From assembly GCA_965603515.1 (NCBI GenBank), contig CBFDDH010000008.1, forward strand, positions 1 through 64,000: DNA of 64,000 nucleotides. Reading direction: 5' to 3'. Shown here piece after piece: positions 33,627 to 43,145 of this stretch; the first letter of the stretch is position 1, and each line of letters opens with the position of its first letter. Position numbers and translations under genes: made by a program. The notes under the pieces are model-generated. The model had not been told where the DNA came from. It saw only the letters and a list, made by a program, of their open reading frames with translations, and did no database searches. Source of the DNA: JAUVZL01 sp965603515. Its GTDB lineage: Bacteria; Hydrothermota; Tepidihabitantia; SM23-42.

Positions 33627-35834
33627 ATGGCTAAACTACTAATTGTCTCAAACAGACTTCCCATTACCATAACTAAAAGGGGAAGCAGTCTGAAATTGCA
33701 GTCCAGTGCTGGAGGTCTTGCTACGGGTCTTGATACCTTTCACAAATCACGTAGAAGTCTATGGATCGGCTGGCCAGGTTATGTTGCCGGCAAGGATGCA
33801 ACGGAAAAAAGAATTGTAAAAAGGAAATTGGCTGCCAAAAATTGTCACCCTGTCTTCTTATCACCCTATGATGTTGAAAACTATTACCACGGGTTCTGTA
33901 ACAAAGTTATCTGGCCATTATTCCACTATTTTACTGAACATGCTGTTTACGAAAAAAGATTCTGGAAGGCATACAAACGGGTCAATGAACAGTTTTGTGA
34001 AACAGTAAGTGCTATCGCCAAGCCGGGCGATAGAATCTGGATCCATGATTATCAACTTATGCTATTACCAAAGCTCTTGCGCCAGAAAAACCCTAATGCG
34101 ACCATAGGTTTCTTTCTGCATATCCCATTTCCGTCTTCTGAGATTTTCCGGCTCCTGCCCTGTCGGACTGAAATAATCGAAGGGATACTGGGTGCTGATC
34201 TCATTGGATTTCACACCCATGATTATGTTCATCATTTTACAGAAAGTGTCCGCCTTCTCCTCGGATACGAATACACATTGGGACAGATAAATACGCCCGA
34301 ACGCAAGCTAAGAGTTGATGCCTTCCCTATGGGGATTGACTACAAGAGATTTCACGAAGCGAGCTGCATGGCAGGCGTCCTAAGAGAAACAGGCAGATTA
34401 CGGAAAAGGCTTGGAGACCGTAGGATAATCGTCAGTGTCGATCGCTTGGATTATACAAAGGGTATCGCCGAAAGATTGGAAGCTTTTGATCTTTTTTTGG
34501 AAAAAAACCCCGAATACAAGAAAAAGGTAACCCTCATCCTTGTTGCAGTACCGTCGCGTACTGGTGTTGAACAGTATGCCTCACTAAAAAAACACGTTGA
34601 TGAACTGATTAGCAGAATCAATGGTAAGTATGGTGACATAGGCTGGGTACCGATATGGTATTTATATCGCCTCATGCCTTTTGACAAATTGGTACCCCTT
34701 TACTTCATTGGAGATATCGCACTTATTACGCCATTGCGCGATGGCATGAACTTAATAGCAAAGGAATATATTGCAAGTAAACCCGGTGCAACAGGCGTTC
34801 TGATACTCAGTGAAATGGCCGGAGCTGCTCGAGAATTAGGTGAAGCACTTATTGTCAATCCGAATAACAAAGAGCAAATAGCGGAGGCAATCAAACAGGC
34901 ACTGGAGATGTCGACTGGAGAACAAATACGTCGTAATGAAGTAATGCAGAAACGTTTACAACGGTACAGTATTGAGCGATGGGCACACGATTTTATGGAA
35001 AGACTGCAACAGATAAAAAAAATCCAGGCGGATTCTTACATGAGCAAATTGACCCCCAGTATTAAGCATAGATTGTTCATGGATTACACAAAAAGTAAGA
35101 ATAGACTAATATTGTTGGATTATGACGGCACGCTAACTTTTTTCAGTGAAAACCCTGATGATGCTCGTCCTGATACCGAAATCAAAAGAATCCTGCGTAG
35201 TCTGATGAACGATCCCAAAAACACCCTGGTTATCGCAAGTGGACGGCGCCGTGATACTCTCGACAAATGGTTCAATTTCGATGAAATTGATCTCATTGCT
35301 GAACATGGTGTTTGGGTTAGGAACCACGGTCAAAAATGGGAAATGATTGAGCGATTGGAAAACAAATGGAAGACGCAGATCAAACCAATACTTGAAGTTT
35401 TTGTTGACAGAACCCCGGGTTCATTCATTGAAGAAAAAGAGTATTCTTTTGTTTGGCACTGTCGAAAAGCCGACTCCAAGTTGGCTCTTATTAGATCTGG
35501 TGAGCTAAAAGAAACCCTGAGAAATCTTACTGGCAACCTTAATTTGGGTATTCTCGAAGGAAGCAAAGTAATAGAAATCAAAAATACTGGTATAAACAAA
35601 GGACGCGCCGCATTGAAATGGACAAAGAAGAAAAAATGGGATTTCATTTTGGCAGTGGGTGATGATTGGACTGATGAAGATATCTTTAAAGTACTGCCCA
35701 AAAGTGCTTATTCAATTAGAGTTGGGCACGGAGTATCAGAAGCACGTTACAGTATTGATGATTCTTCAGCGGTTAGGAAATTGTTGAGAGCAATGACCAA
35801 AGGAGGAATTTCCCGTGGCACACCGAATAGATGA
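33627..35834 (+). CDS. otsAB: Bifunctional trehalose-6-phosphate synthase/phosphatase (OtsA-OtsB fusion)
   Basis: A 735-residue fusion. Residues 1-470 are a GT20 trehalose-6-phosphate synthase (IVSNRLPI, the WIHDYQLM segment, GFFLHIPFPSSE, DRLDYTKGI, TPLRDGMNLIAKEY). Residues about 490-735 are a HAD phosphatase with the nucleophile motif D498-Y-D500-G-T and a late GDDWTDEDIF. Together they turn UDP-glucose and glucose-6-phosphate into trehalose, a compatible solute. Such fusions are usual in eukaryotes and known from some bacteria. The 3' end overlaps the next gene by 20 bases. Confidence 0.95.
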   Translation: MAKLLIVSNRLPITITKRGSSLKLQSSAGGLATGLDTFHKSRRSLWIGWPGYVAGKDATEKRIVKRKLAAKNCHPVFLSPYDVENYYHGFCNKVIWPLFHYFTEHAVYEKRFWKAYKRVNEQFCETVSAIAKPGDRIWIHDYQLMLLPKLLRQKNPNATIGFFLHIPFPSSEIFRLLPCRTEIIEGILGADLIGFHTHDYVHHFTESVRLLLGYEYTLGQINTPERKLRVDAFPMGIDYKRFHEASCMAGVLRETGRLRKRLGDRRIIVSVDRLDYTKGIAERLEAFDLFLEKNPEYKKKVTLILVAVPSRTGVEQYASLKKHVDELISRINGKYGDIGWVPIWYLYRLMPFDKLVPLYFIGDIALITPLRDGMNLIAKEYIASKPGATGVLILSEMAGAARELGEALIVNPNNKEQIAEAIKQALEMSTGEQIRRNEVMQKRLQRYSIERWAHDFMERLQQIKKIQADSYMSKLTPSIKHRLFMDYTKSKNRLILLDYDGTLTFFSENPDDARPDTEIKRILRSLMNDPKNTLVIASGRRRDTLDKWFNFDEIDLIAEHGVWVRNHGQKWEMIERLENKWKTQIKPILEVFVDRTPGSFIEEKEYSFVWHCRKADSKLALIRSGELKETLRNLTGNLNLGILEGSKVIEIKNTGINKGRAALKWTKKKKWDFILAVGDDWTDEDIFKVLPKSAYSIRVGHGVSEARYSIDDSSAVRKLLRAMTKGGISRGTPNR

Positions 35835-37029
35835 TTACACCAGAATCGTTGATGAAAAAGTAATGTTTGAAATCTATAAGTCAGCTCGACAGCTCTGTGG
35901 CAAATCTATCGTGCATATCAACTCAACGTATTATGGAGGCGGTGTCGCAGAAATGCTGAGTGCTCTTGTGCCGCTATTGAATGATACCGGTGCAGAAACA
36001 GGTTGGCGTCAGCTACGCGGTTCTCCTGACTTTTTCAATATAACCAAAAAATTCCACAATGCCTTGCAAGGCGACCACATTCATCTTACTAAGATGAAGA
36101 AAAAGCTCTACATCGAGGCAAATGAGGATTTCTCAACCTACACCCATATTGACCACGACTGTGTTATTGTTCACGACCCGCAGCCTCTTCCCCTTATTAA
36201 GTTCTATAAGAAAAAGCAACCCTGGATATGGCGCATACATGTCGATCTATCAAATCCAAATATAAAACTCTGGGATTTCCTTAAGAACCATATTTTGAGA
36301 TATGATTTAGTAATAGTTTCACATAAACAATACCGGAAAAAAGAGATGCCTGTTGAACAAAGGGTAATTCACCCAGCGATTGATCCCTTGTCGCCAAAGA
36401 ACATGGAGATTTCCGAAAAAACAATTGAGAAAACTCTAAAAAAATTCAAAGTCCCGACCGACAAACCATTTCTTTGCCAGATATCACGTTTCGATAAATG
36501 GAAAGACCCCGAAGGTGTTGTCGATATCTTCAGGCTTGTTAAAGAAAAATTCGACTGCCGGCTAGTGCTCTGCGGCAGTGCTGCCACTGATGATCCGGAA
36601 GGCAGTCAAACCTTCGAACGGGTTCGTAAAAAAGCCGATAATCATACCAGGAATGGCGATATCATACTCATTACGTCGCTTAACAATATCCTGGTTAATG
36701 CGCTCCAGCGCAAGGCATCCGTTATCATACAAAAATCATTAAGAGAGGGCTTTGGTCTTACAGTCACTGAAGGTTTATGGAAAGAAAAACCAGTAGTTGC
36801 ATCAAAAGTAGGTGGTATACCACTCCAGATACGAAATGGCGAAAGCGGTTTTCTAGTTCCTCCAAAATCAACTAAGGAATTCGCTGACATCATTATTGAA
36901 ATTCTAAAGAACCCCAAACTCGCAAAGAAGATCGGCAAAAAAGGTAAGGCGTACGTTAAAACCAATTTTTTGATCACACGGCTATTACTCGATTATTTGA
37001 AACTGGTTGACGAATTACTAAGCAGATAG
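35815..37029 (+). CDS. treT: TreT-like trehalose synthase (GT4 glycosyltransferase)
   Basis: A 404-residue glycosyltransferase of the GT4 fold. The start region HINSTYYGGGVAEMLSALVP and the GWRQLRGSPDFF and VHDPQPLPLI segments are characteristic of TreT-type trehalose glycosyltransferring synthases, which make trehalose from NDP-glucose and glucose. The C-terminal half has the EX7E-like nucleotide-sugar region (SLREGFGLTVTEGLW). GTG start with GGAGGA upstream, inside the otsAB end. The locus thus seems to have two routes to trehalose. Another alpha-glucoside product is possible. Confidence 0.85.
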   Translation: MAHRIDDYTRIVDEKVMFEIYKSARQLCGKSIVHINSTYYGGGVAEMLSALVPLLNDTGAETGWRQLRGSPDFFNITKKFHNALQGDHIHLTKMKKKLYIEANEDFSTYTHIDHDCVIVHDPQPLPLIKFYKKKQPWIWRIHVDLSNPNIKLWDFLKNHILRYDLVIVSHKQYRKKEMPVEQRVIHPAIDPLSPKNMEISEKTIEKTLKKFKVPTDKPFLCQISRFDKWKDPEGVVDIFRLVKEKFDCRLVLCGSAATDDPEGSQTFERVRKKADNHTRNGDIILITSLNNILVNALQRKASVIIQKSLREGFGLTVTEGLWKEKPVVASKVGGIPLQIRNGESGFLVPPKSTKEFADIIIEILKNPKLAKKIGKKGKAYVKTNFLITRLLLDYLKLVDELLSR

Positions 37030-37048
37030 CCGCAAGAAGGGAAGTGCA

Positions 37049-37504
37049 ATGAGTAACCTCGATAAATTTGCTGAGGATCTTCAATCGGAAATAATGGCGG
37101 ATATTGAGAAAATCTATTCCAAGAAAGTCATTGAGCACTGGAAAAACCCGAAAAACTGGGGTATCATGAATGACGCTGACGGCTATGGCAAAACCACTGG
37201 TCCTTGTGGCGACACTATAGAGTTTTCAATAAAGATCAAGGATAAAGTTATAATAAAATGCACATTTGATACTGACGGATGCGGCACAACGATAGCTTGT
37301 GCAAGTATCATGACAGAAATGCTAACTGGCAAGACGATTTCCTATGCAAAAACCATTACCCAGACGTCAGTACTTAATACCTGCGGAGGCTTGCCTGAAG
37401 ACAGCAAGCACTGCGCGCTTCTGGCAGCCACTAGCTTGCAGGCGACAATAAGAAACTACGAAGAAACAAAGAACGAACCCTGGAAAAAGTTATACGAAAA
37501 ATAA
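37049..37504 (+). CDS. IscU/NifU-N type iron-sulfur scaffold (second copy)
   Basis: A 151-residue scaffold with the three cysteines in PCGD, DGCGT and KHCALL and the Asp after the first. An N-terminal extension (about 25 residues) precedes the IscU core (KVIEHWKNPKNWG). It resembles stand-alone NifU-like proteins of anaerobes. It is the second IscU in the window; unlike the copy at 18974 it has no reductase-like tail and no desulfurase neighbour. Its operon with trehalose genes is unexplained. Confidence 0.9.
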   Translation: MSNLDKFAEDLQSEIMADIEKIYSKKVIEHWKNPKNWGIMNDADGYGKTTGPCGDTIEFSIKIKDKVIIKCTFDTDGCGTTIACASIMTEMLTGKTISYAKTITQTSVLNTCGGLPEDSKHCALLAATSLQATIRNYEETKNEPWKKLYEK

Positions 37505-37506
37505 TA

Positions 37507-37534
37507 TTGACTTCACAAATTATATCCATATCAT
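37507..37534 (+). promoter_or_regulatory. sigma70-type promoter, leaderless, of the phosphoesterase gene
   Basis: TTGACT (37507-37512), 16-base spacer, TATCAT (37529-37534). The GTG start at 37540 is six bases beyond the -10, at the expected transcription start. Confidence 0.6.
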
Positions 37535-37539
37535 AGTCA

Positions 37540-38181
37540 GTGCATATCCTCGCGATTACAGATATTCATGGCCGTCAAGGCTATAATACTGAAGTCAATA
37601 AACTGATCTCTAATGCAGACCTTGTCGTAATTGCTGGTGACCTGACCAATTTCGGACATGACAGGGAAGCCAAATCAGTAATTCAGAAAATCCAAATGCT
37701 AAATGAGAAGATCCTTGCCATTTGCGGCAACTGTGATTATCCTGATATCAACAATACGCTTGAAACAATGGATATCAAACTGCAGGAAACTGCAAAGGTC
37801 TACAATGATGTCGCTTTTTATGGACTGGCCGGCTGTACTAAGACACCGTTCAGCACGCCGCAAGAATATTCTGAGCAGGAAATTGCAGCAACCTTAGCGG
37901 GTTTTCGTAAATATGAGAACGCGCGATATCATGTTCTGGTCACCCATTCACCACCTGCAAAAACAAATTTGGATAGAACATTCATGGGGCTTCATGTTGG
38001 CTCCAAAGCAATACGTGATTTCATTAAGGCATTCAAACCTGACCTGGTGGTTTGTGGGCATATTCACGAAGCACGAGGAGTAGATAAAATTGGCGAAACT
38101 ATCATGATCAATCCCGGGCAGTTCCCTAAACACTATGCAATAATTGATATGTCAGATAAGATAACTTATCGTTTGTATTGA
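37540..38181 (+). CDS. Calcineurin-like metallophosphoesterase
   Basis: A 213-residue two-metal phosphoesterase. Motifs in order: TDIHG (7-11), GDLTNFG, GNCD, VTHSPP and CGHIHEARG. The compact size fits the YfcE/COG2129-like group of uncharacterised phosphoesterases. GTG start without a ribosome binding site, consistent with a leaderless message. Substrate unknown. It is convergent with the glycerate kinase gene, 10 bases away. Confidence 0.88.
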   Translation: MHILAITDIHGRQGYNTEVNKLISNADLVVIAGDLTNFGHDREAKSVIQKIQMLNEKILAICGNCDYPDINNTLETMDIKLQETAKVYNDVAFYGLAGCTKTPFSTPQEYSEQEIAATLAGFRKYENARYHVLVTHSPPAKTNLDRTFMGLHVGSKAIRDFIKAFKPDLVVCGHIHEARGVDKIGETIMINPGQFPKHYAIIDMSDKITYRLY

Positions 38182-38191
38182 ACCAAAGAGA

Positions 38192-39316
38192 TTAATTCAA
38201 TAGGGTCTTCCCTACTTTTATTGCCAATTCTTCGAGGAGCTTTGGTGCATTTGCCATTGCTTTGTTCAAGGATATGGATGACCTAACCAGGCTATATTGA
38301 GACAGAACTCTGTATTTTTTGAAAACCTTAGCATCCCGGGTTATACTTCCGCATATTAATATCACTGGTTTCTTGTGTATATAGGCAAGATCAACGACTC
38401 GTTTTAGAGTCTTGCCATAGAAACTCTCTTTATCCACACGTCCTTCACCAGTAATGACCAAATCACATGCCTTAATCGCATCTTCGAAGTATACGAGTTC
38501 TTTAATCAACCCAAACCCGGATATCATCTCTGATTTCATTACCGCAACAAAAGCACCGCCAATACCACCTGCTGCACCAGAACCTGGAATTTTGTCCAAA
38601 TCTATCTGGTATTGTTTCAAAACGACTTTTTTGAAAGTCTTCAGAGCCTTGTGAATTAAAGGCATGGTCGCTTGCTTTGCGCCCTTTTGTTTGGCATAAA
38701 CCAAAGCACCATATCTTCCAGTCAAAATGTTTTTTACATCAGATGCAATAGTGATTTTTACTGATCTAATACGCTCTGGCATCTGCGATGTGTCAATCCT
38801 TCTCAAGTCAAGGAGCCCTCTGCAATTAAGCTCAATTGGTTCATCCTTACGATCGAGGAATCTTGCACCAAGAACAGATAAAGCACCAACGCCGCAGTCA
38901 ATCGTTACGCTATCACCAATGCCCAGGATCACCTTGCGATATCTATTATTTACTGCATCAAGAATGAGTTCTCCAACCCCTTTGGTTGTCGTAATAAACG
39001 GATTGCGTTCTTTTTTAGGTATCAACTTCAAACCGGCAGCTTCCGCGAGTTCAACGATCGCCACCCGTTGTCTGGAAACTACCCCATAGGTCGCGGTGAT
39101 CATATTATTGGTCGGTCCAGTGACTTTCAGGCTTACGAATTCTCCATCAAGAGCCTTAGTCATTATGTACGACGTGCCCGTACCGCCATCAGCCAAAGGC
39201 AATTCAGTTATGTTGAATTTTCTCGAAACCTTTCTTAAACCCTTTGCAATGTAGTGTGCAACTTCTATTGAATTAAGCGATTCCTTAAAACTGTTTGGCG
39301 CAACCAGAATCTTCAT
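38192..39316 (-). CDS. Glycerate 2-kinase (GlxK/GarK family)
   Basis: A 374-residue class I glycerate kinase. The opening MKILVAPNSFKESL, the PLADGGTGTSYIM loop, GVGALSVLGARF, PGSGAAGGIGGAF and TGEGRVDKESFYGKT are hallmarks. It phosphorylates D-glycerate, usually to 2-phosphoglycerate. Its start overlaps the stop of the D-glycerate dehydrogenase gene by four bases (ATGA), so the two form a glyoxylate/hydroxypyruvate-to-glycerate route feeding glycolysis. Confidence 0.93.
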   Translation of the reverse strand: MKILVAPNSFKESLNSIEVAHYIAKGLRKVSRKFNITELPLADGGTGTSYIMTKALDGEFVSLKVTGPTNNMITATYGVVSRQRVAIVELAEAAGLKLIPKKERNPFITTTKGVGELILDAVNNRYRKVILGIGDSVTIDCGVGALSVLGARFLDRKDEPIELNCRGLLDLRRIDTSQMPERIRSVKITIASDVKNILTGRYGALVYAKQKGAKQATMPLIHKALKTFKKVVLKQYQIDLDKIPGSGAAGGIGGAFVAVMKSEMISGFGLIKELVYFEDAIKACDLVITGEGRVDKESFYGKTLKRVVDLAYIHKKPVILICGSITRDAKVFKKYRVLSQYSLVRSSISLNKAMANAPKLLEELAIKVGKTLLN

Positions 39317-40296
39317 TCGTAAACTTGTGGATTGATTGTATTGGGTGCTCTTCCCTTTTCAACAAGCAGGGTTACTATATTCTCCGCAACCATCATCGCC
39401 ATCCTTGTCCTGGTTTCTATCGACGCCGAGCCGATATGCGGTGTGAGTACTGTATTTGGCATTTCAATGAGTTCCTCTTCAATGGTTGGCTCATCCTCAT
39501 AAACATCCAAAGCACAGCCTGCAATTCTCTTCTCCCGCAGTGCCCTGACAAGAGCCTTTTCATCAATAACCTGACCTCTTGCTACATTTATCAAATACGA
39601 TGACTCCTTCATTAGAACGAGCTTCTCCTTTGTTATCATATGATAGGTTTGTTCATTAAGCGGTACATGAATACATATAAAATCTGCCTGCCTCAATAGA
39701 TCATCCAAACCATGATACTCTACTCGATACGCGGTCTCTTCATCGGTTGACAATCGCACCGAATCATGATAAAAAACTCTCATACCGAAACCATTTGCGC
39801 GTTGCGCAACTGCCCGGCCAATTCTACCCAAACCAATTATACCGAGTATTTTACTGTGGATATCCCGACCTAAGAACAACATCGGTGCCCAACCCTTGAA
39901 ACTCTTTTGACGAATGAATTTATCGGCCTCAATAATGCGACGCGCGAGTGAAAGCAGTAAACTGAATGTTAAATCAGCTGTTGCTTCAGTCAAAACTCCC
40001 GGTGTATTAGTAACCGGTATTTTTCTTTTTGTCGCTGCTTGAATATCGATATTATTATAACCTACTGCATAATTAGCAATTATTTTCAAATGCTTTGCGG
40101 CATCAATAATTTCGGCATCTACCCTATCATTCAATAAGCAGATCAATCCATCTTTATCTTTGATTCCCGTTATCATATCGTGTCTGGACATTGGAACATC
40201 TAAAGGGTTGATGAACAAATCAATGTGCTTTTCAAGTAATTCGATGCCTGGTTGCGGCAACCGACGGGTTAAAAGGACCTTTGGTCGCAGAGTCAT
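39313..40296 (-). CDS. D-2-hydroxyacid dehydrogenase (glyoxylate/hydroxypyruvate reductase)
   Basis: A 327-residue NAD(P)-dependent dehydrogenase. Visible: NYAVGYNNID, the Rossmann motif LGIIGLGRIGRAVA (about 150-163), the catalytic Arg in NVARGQVIDE, Glu in YEDEPTIEEELIE and the His in TPHIGSAS. With the coupled glycerate kinase it is most likely a glyoxylate or hydroxypyruvate reductase. A leaderless promoter precedes it. Confidence 0.93.
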   Translation of the reverse strand: MTLRPKVLLTRRLPQPGIELLEKHIDLFINPLDVPMSRHDMITGIKDKDGLICLLNDRVDAEIIDAAKHLKIIANYAVGYNNIDIQAATKRKIPVTNTPGVLTEATADLTFSLLLSLARRIIEADKFIRQKSFKGWAPMLFLGRDIHSKILGIIGLGRIGRAVAQRANGFGMRVFYHDSVRLSTDEETAYRVEYHGLDDLLRQADFICIHVPLNEQTYHMITKEKLVLMKESSYLINVARGQVIDEKALVRALREKRIAGCALDVYEDEPTIEEELIEMPNTVLTPHIGSASIETRTRMAMMVAENIVTLLVEKGRAPNTINPQVYE

Positions 40297-40301
40297 ATAA
40301 G

Positions 40302-40329
40302 ATTAAATCTATATTTTGCTAAAATTCAA
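40302..40329 (-). promoter_or_regulatory. sigma70-type promoter, leaderless, of the hydroxyacid dehydrogenase gene
   Basis: Read on the minus strand: TTGAAT (40329-40324), 16-base spacer, TTTAAT (40307-40302). The ATG at 40296 is six bases beyond. Confidence 0.55.
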
Positions 40330-40342
40330 GAGTGGGGTGCTA

Positions 40343-40759
40343 TTACTTGACAACTACCCATAATAGCCGAGCAGGCGTACTAAATACCCTCCTTGCTGCT
40401 CTGACAAGATCATCTTGGCCAAAACACATATTGAAAGCATGCTCAGTGATCTTATACCTGTGTTTTCGTTTACCTTTCTCGACAGTTACCTCGATACCAC
40501 TGGATTTCCATTTGCTAATCCCGATATTTCCCTTACCAAATGTGGCAAAAGTTGAACACTGTAGTCCATCAATAATGCATGTGAAGGGTTTCTCCGGTTT
40601 GACTTTGACTTTGATAATAATATCCATGATGCCTTTGAGTTTATGTTTTTTGTCAATATATTTGCCAAGCTTGTATCCCAAGGCCAGAAACGGACCATTG
40701 TGTCCGTGGAATCTGATAGTTTCCTGATACGTCAAAATACTAGGTCTTTTGAACTTCAT
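40343..40759 (-). CDS. FmdE-family protein
   Basis: A 138-residue single-domain FmdE-like protein: FHGHNGPFLALGYKLG near the start and DGLQCSTFATFGKGN in the middle. In classical FmdE the first motif is HGHxCPG; here the cysteine is Gly, leaving His-x-His and Cys residues at QCST as possible metal ligands. Function unknown; FmdE domains are found with molybdenum enzymes and with metal ABC transporters. It overlaps the permease gene by 20 bases, so it belongs to the metal-uptake operon, perhaps as a chaperone. Confidence 0.82.
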   Translation of the reverse strand: MKFKRPSILTYQETIRFHGHNGPFLALGYKLGKYIDKKHKLKGIMDIIIKVKVKPEKPFTCIIDGLQCSTFATFGKGNIGISKWKSSGIEVTVEKGKRKHRYKITEHAFNMCFGQDDLVRAARRVFSTPARLLWVVVK

Positions 40760-41570
40760 ACTTTTTAACTCTCCTTTTTGGTGAAAAAACTAAGCAAAGA
40801 CCAAAAATCACACTTGAAGCAATTATTATTACAGCGCCGGACGGTACATTGAAAACATAAGAAAAGAAAAGGCCGAGCAGGCAGGAACCGATGCCAAAAC
40901 AGATTGAAAGAACATACATTGTTTTGAGTTTGTAAGTGAGCTGATATGCGGCTGATGGCGGATTGACAATGAGACTGAAGATCAAGAGGCCTCCAATTAT
41001 GTTTAGGTTGATGGTCACAGTCGCACCGCAGAGAAAAAGAAGACAGTAAAATAGAATGGTCTCAGGGATACCGATTGCACGTGCAAGCTCTCGGTTAAAG
41101 AGAACAGCCTGTATTTCCTTGTACAATAAAAGAAGAAATGCTATAACAATAAGTGTAATAAGGAATAAGTAGAATATATCGTGTGTAGAAATAATCAATA
41201 TGTTACCCCAGATGAAATTGAGTGCCTCAGTCTTCGGTCCTTTTATCATTCCCATACCCAAGAAAGCGATGCCGAGAACAAAAGAAAAAATGATGCCTAT
41301 AGAGATATTCGGGTCAACATCTCCCCGATCTGCAATCGGTCCGATCAATGCAGTCGATGCGAGACAAAAAATTATTGCGGTCAATAAAGGATTGACATGG
41401 AGTAATAGACCGAATATCGCACCGGCAAACGCAGCATGTGACATTGCAACGCCAACAAATGGTATGCGCATCATGACCACCCACACTCCAACGATCCCAC
41501 AGATTGCACCACCGAGTATTGAAGCAACCAGGGCACGTTGTATGAAGTGATATTGTAGGATCTCGAACAT
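40740..41570 (-). CDS. Metal ABC transporter permease (ZnuB/MntB family)
   Basis: A 276-residue inner-membrane permease with about eight helices. Typical ABC-3 family segments are QRALVASILGGAICGIVG at the start, the GVAMSHAAFAGAIFG motif and LNIIGGLLIFSLIVNPPSAA. It transports Zn, Mn or Fe with the ATPase coded one base upstream. Metal specificity cannot be read from it. Last but one gene of the operon starting at the TonB receptor. Confidence 0.93.
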   Translation of the reverse strand: MFEILQYHFIQRALVASILGGAICGIVGVWVVMMRIPFVGVAMSHAAFAGAIFGLLLHVNPLLTAIIFCLASTALIGPIADRGDVDPNISIGIIFSFVLGIAFLGMGMIKGPKTEALNFIWGNILIISTHDIFYLFLITLIVIAFLLLLYKEIQAVLFNRELARAIGIPETILFYCLLFLCGATVTINLNIIGGLLIFSLIVNPPSAAYQLTYKLKTMYVLSICFGIGSCLLGLFFSYVFNVPSGAVIIIASSVIFGLCLVFSPKRRVKKYEVQKT

Positions 41571-41571
41571 C

Positions 41572-42333
41572 CTATTTGCCTCTAGCCATTTTTGGCGGTT
41601 CTATTTTGAAATCGTAGACCTCAGAAAGAAGCTCTTTAGTAAAAACTTCATTGATCCTGCCAGAGGCGACTATATGACCATTCTTTAACAACAATGCATT
41701 TGTGCAGAAATTCGGTAAATGATTCAACAGATGAGTAACGAACATTATTGTCAATTTCTTCTGTGAATAAATACGCTCAATCAATTTCGTGATTTCACAT
41801 TGAGCGCGGGGATCGAGATTCGCAGTCGGTTCATCAAGTAGCAATATCCTCGGTTCTTGAGCTAAAGCTCGGGCAATTGACACTTTCTGTTTCTCGCCGC
41901 CTGACAAATGTCCGATCGGCTTTTCAAGCAGGTGATCAATATTAACAAGCTTGCATATATTATCGACTACAGTGTAATCTCCCTTACCTGGATAACGGAA
42001 TAGTCCTATTTTACCGTAACGCCCCATCATGACTATATCATATACTGATATGGGCATCCGCGGGTCAATATCCATTTGCTGTGGCACATATCCGATTTCC
42101 TTGCGGAACCTGTTTATGTTTAGCGCGTTGACTGAAGTACCAAATATCTTCACCGTACCACTCTGCAGCTTACCTAAACCATTAATAAGTGTGAGTAGAG
42201 TCGTCTTCCCGGCTCCATTCGGTCCAACAACGGCGGTTAAACTCCCTGTGCTGATACTGAGCGAGATATTCTTGAGCGCAATGTGCTCGCGGTATGATAC
42301 TGTTGCATTATGAATTTCGATTTCCCAAATCAC
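41572..42333 (-). CDS. Metal ABC transporter ATP-binding protein (ZnuC/MntA-like)
   Basis: A 253-residue ABC ATPase. Walker A GPNGAGKTT (about 37-45), Q-loop VPQQMDIDPRMPI, signature LSGGEKQKVSIARAL, Walker B RILLLDEPTANLD and the switch His in FVTHLL. GTG start overlapping the stop of the binding-protein gene (GTGA). It powers the permease coded downstream. Confidence 0.95.
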   Translation of the reverse strand: MIWEIEIHNATVSYREHIALKNISLSISTGSLTAVVGPNGAGKTTLLTLINGLGKLQSGTVKIFGTSVNALNINRFRKEIGYVPQQMDIDPRMPISVYDIVMMGRYGKIGLFRYPGKGDYTVVDNICKLVNIDHLLEKPIGHLSGGEKQKVSIARALAQEPRILLLDEPTANLDPRAQCEITKLIERIYSQKKLTIMFVTHLLNHLPNFCTNALLLKNGHIVASGRINEVFTKELLSEVYDFKIEPPKMARGK

Positions 42334-43136
42334 TGTAAGGCCTGTACAACACTTGAAAAATTCTGAGCAAGTGCTTCAGGATATGAATTCCCAAGTGGGA
42401 AATTCGTCAAAGTTATATGATTAACATTTGCTTCCTCGGCAATTGCTAACCCTACATCAGATCCGCTCTGGAGATTATCAACGACAAGTCTGACTTGTTT
42501 GCGCTCTGCCTGCTTAATTGCTTCAGCCATCATCACTGGGGTCAATTCTTCAGCTCGTGGGTAAGTAAGAACAATATCCAAACCTAACCAACTGAGAAAT
42601 TCAGCCTGTAGTTCGGAACATACGATTTTGATCCCTCTGATGTCCTTTGATCTATCCGTAATGTCTTTGACAATTGAATCAATCGCCGCCGCGTATGAAA
42701 CATAATTTTTGGTGTAAACGGTGCGATGTTGTTGGTCTAAAGAACACAGAAGCGAGGTTACGTGTTCGGCTGCTTGCTTGTGATTATCTGGAACCATGAG
42801 ATTTCCTTGAACGCCGATTATACGCAATGCTGGTTTATTATCGACCGCAGCGAGTAACTTTCCAGTCCACTTTTCCCATCCGTGACTGAGCAGGATCCTT
42901 GAACCGCTTAGCTCCTTCACATTCTCTGCCTTCAAATCAAAGTGCCCCGGGCACATACCTGCCGGGACGATCGTTGAAACATCGATCTCTTCCAAGCCTA
43001 TGGCGTGAACTATGGAACCCAGTAACGCGGTAGTCGTGGTTATCTTTATCCTCTTTTCCTCAGGTGCCGCACAATAGATCATCAGCAAAATGAGATAAGC
43101 AATAAAAATATTAAAGAACTTAAGTTTCACTTTCAT
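42330..43136 (-). CDS. Metal ABC transporter substrate-binding protein (ZnuA/TroA family)
   Basis: A 268-residue periplasmic or lipid-anchored binding protein. The signal peptide ends in LMIYCAAPEE, a plausible lipobox. Possible metal-binding residues are the His in MCPGHFDLK (where ZnuA has an HxYE-type motif), the His in LSHGWEKW and acidic residues later. It lacks the His-rich loop typical of zinc ZnuA, so Mn, Fe or another metal is possible. Stop overlaps the ATPase start. Confidence 0.87.
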   Translation of the reverse strand: MKVKLKFFNIFIAYLILLMIYCAAPEEKRIKITTTTALLGSIVHAIGLEEIDVSTIVPAGMCPGHFDLKAENVKELSGSRILLSHGWEKWTGKLLAAVDNKPALRIIGVQGNLMVPDNHKQAAEHVTSLLCSLDQQHRTVYTKNYVSYAAAIDSIVKDITDRSKDIRGIKIVCSELQAEFLSWLGLDIVLTYPRAEELTPVMMAEAIKQAERKQVRLVVDNLQSGSDVGLAIAEEANVNHITLTNFPLGNSYPEALAQNFSSVVQALQ

Positions 43137-43145
43137 AATGGCGGT

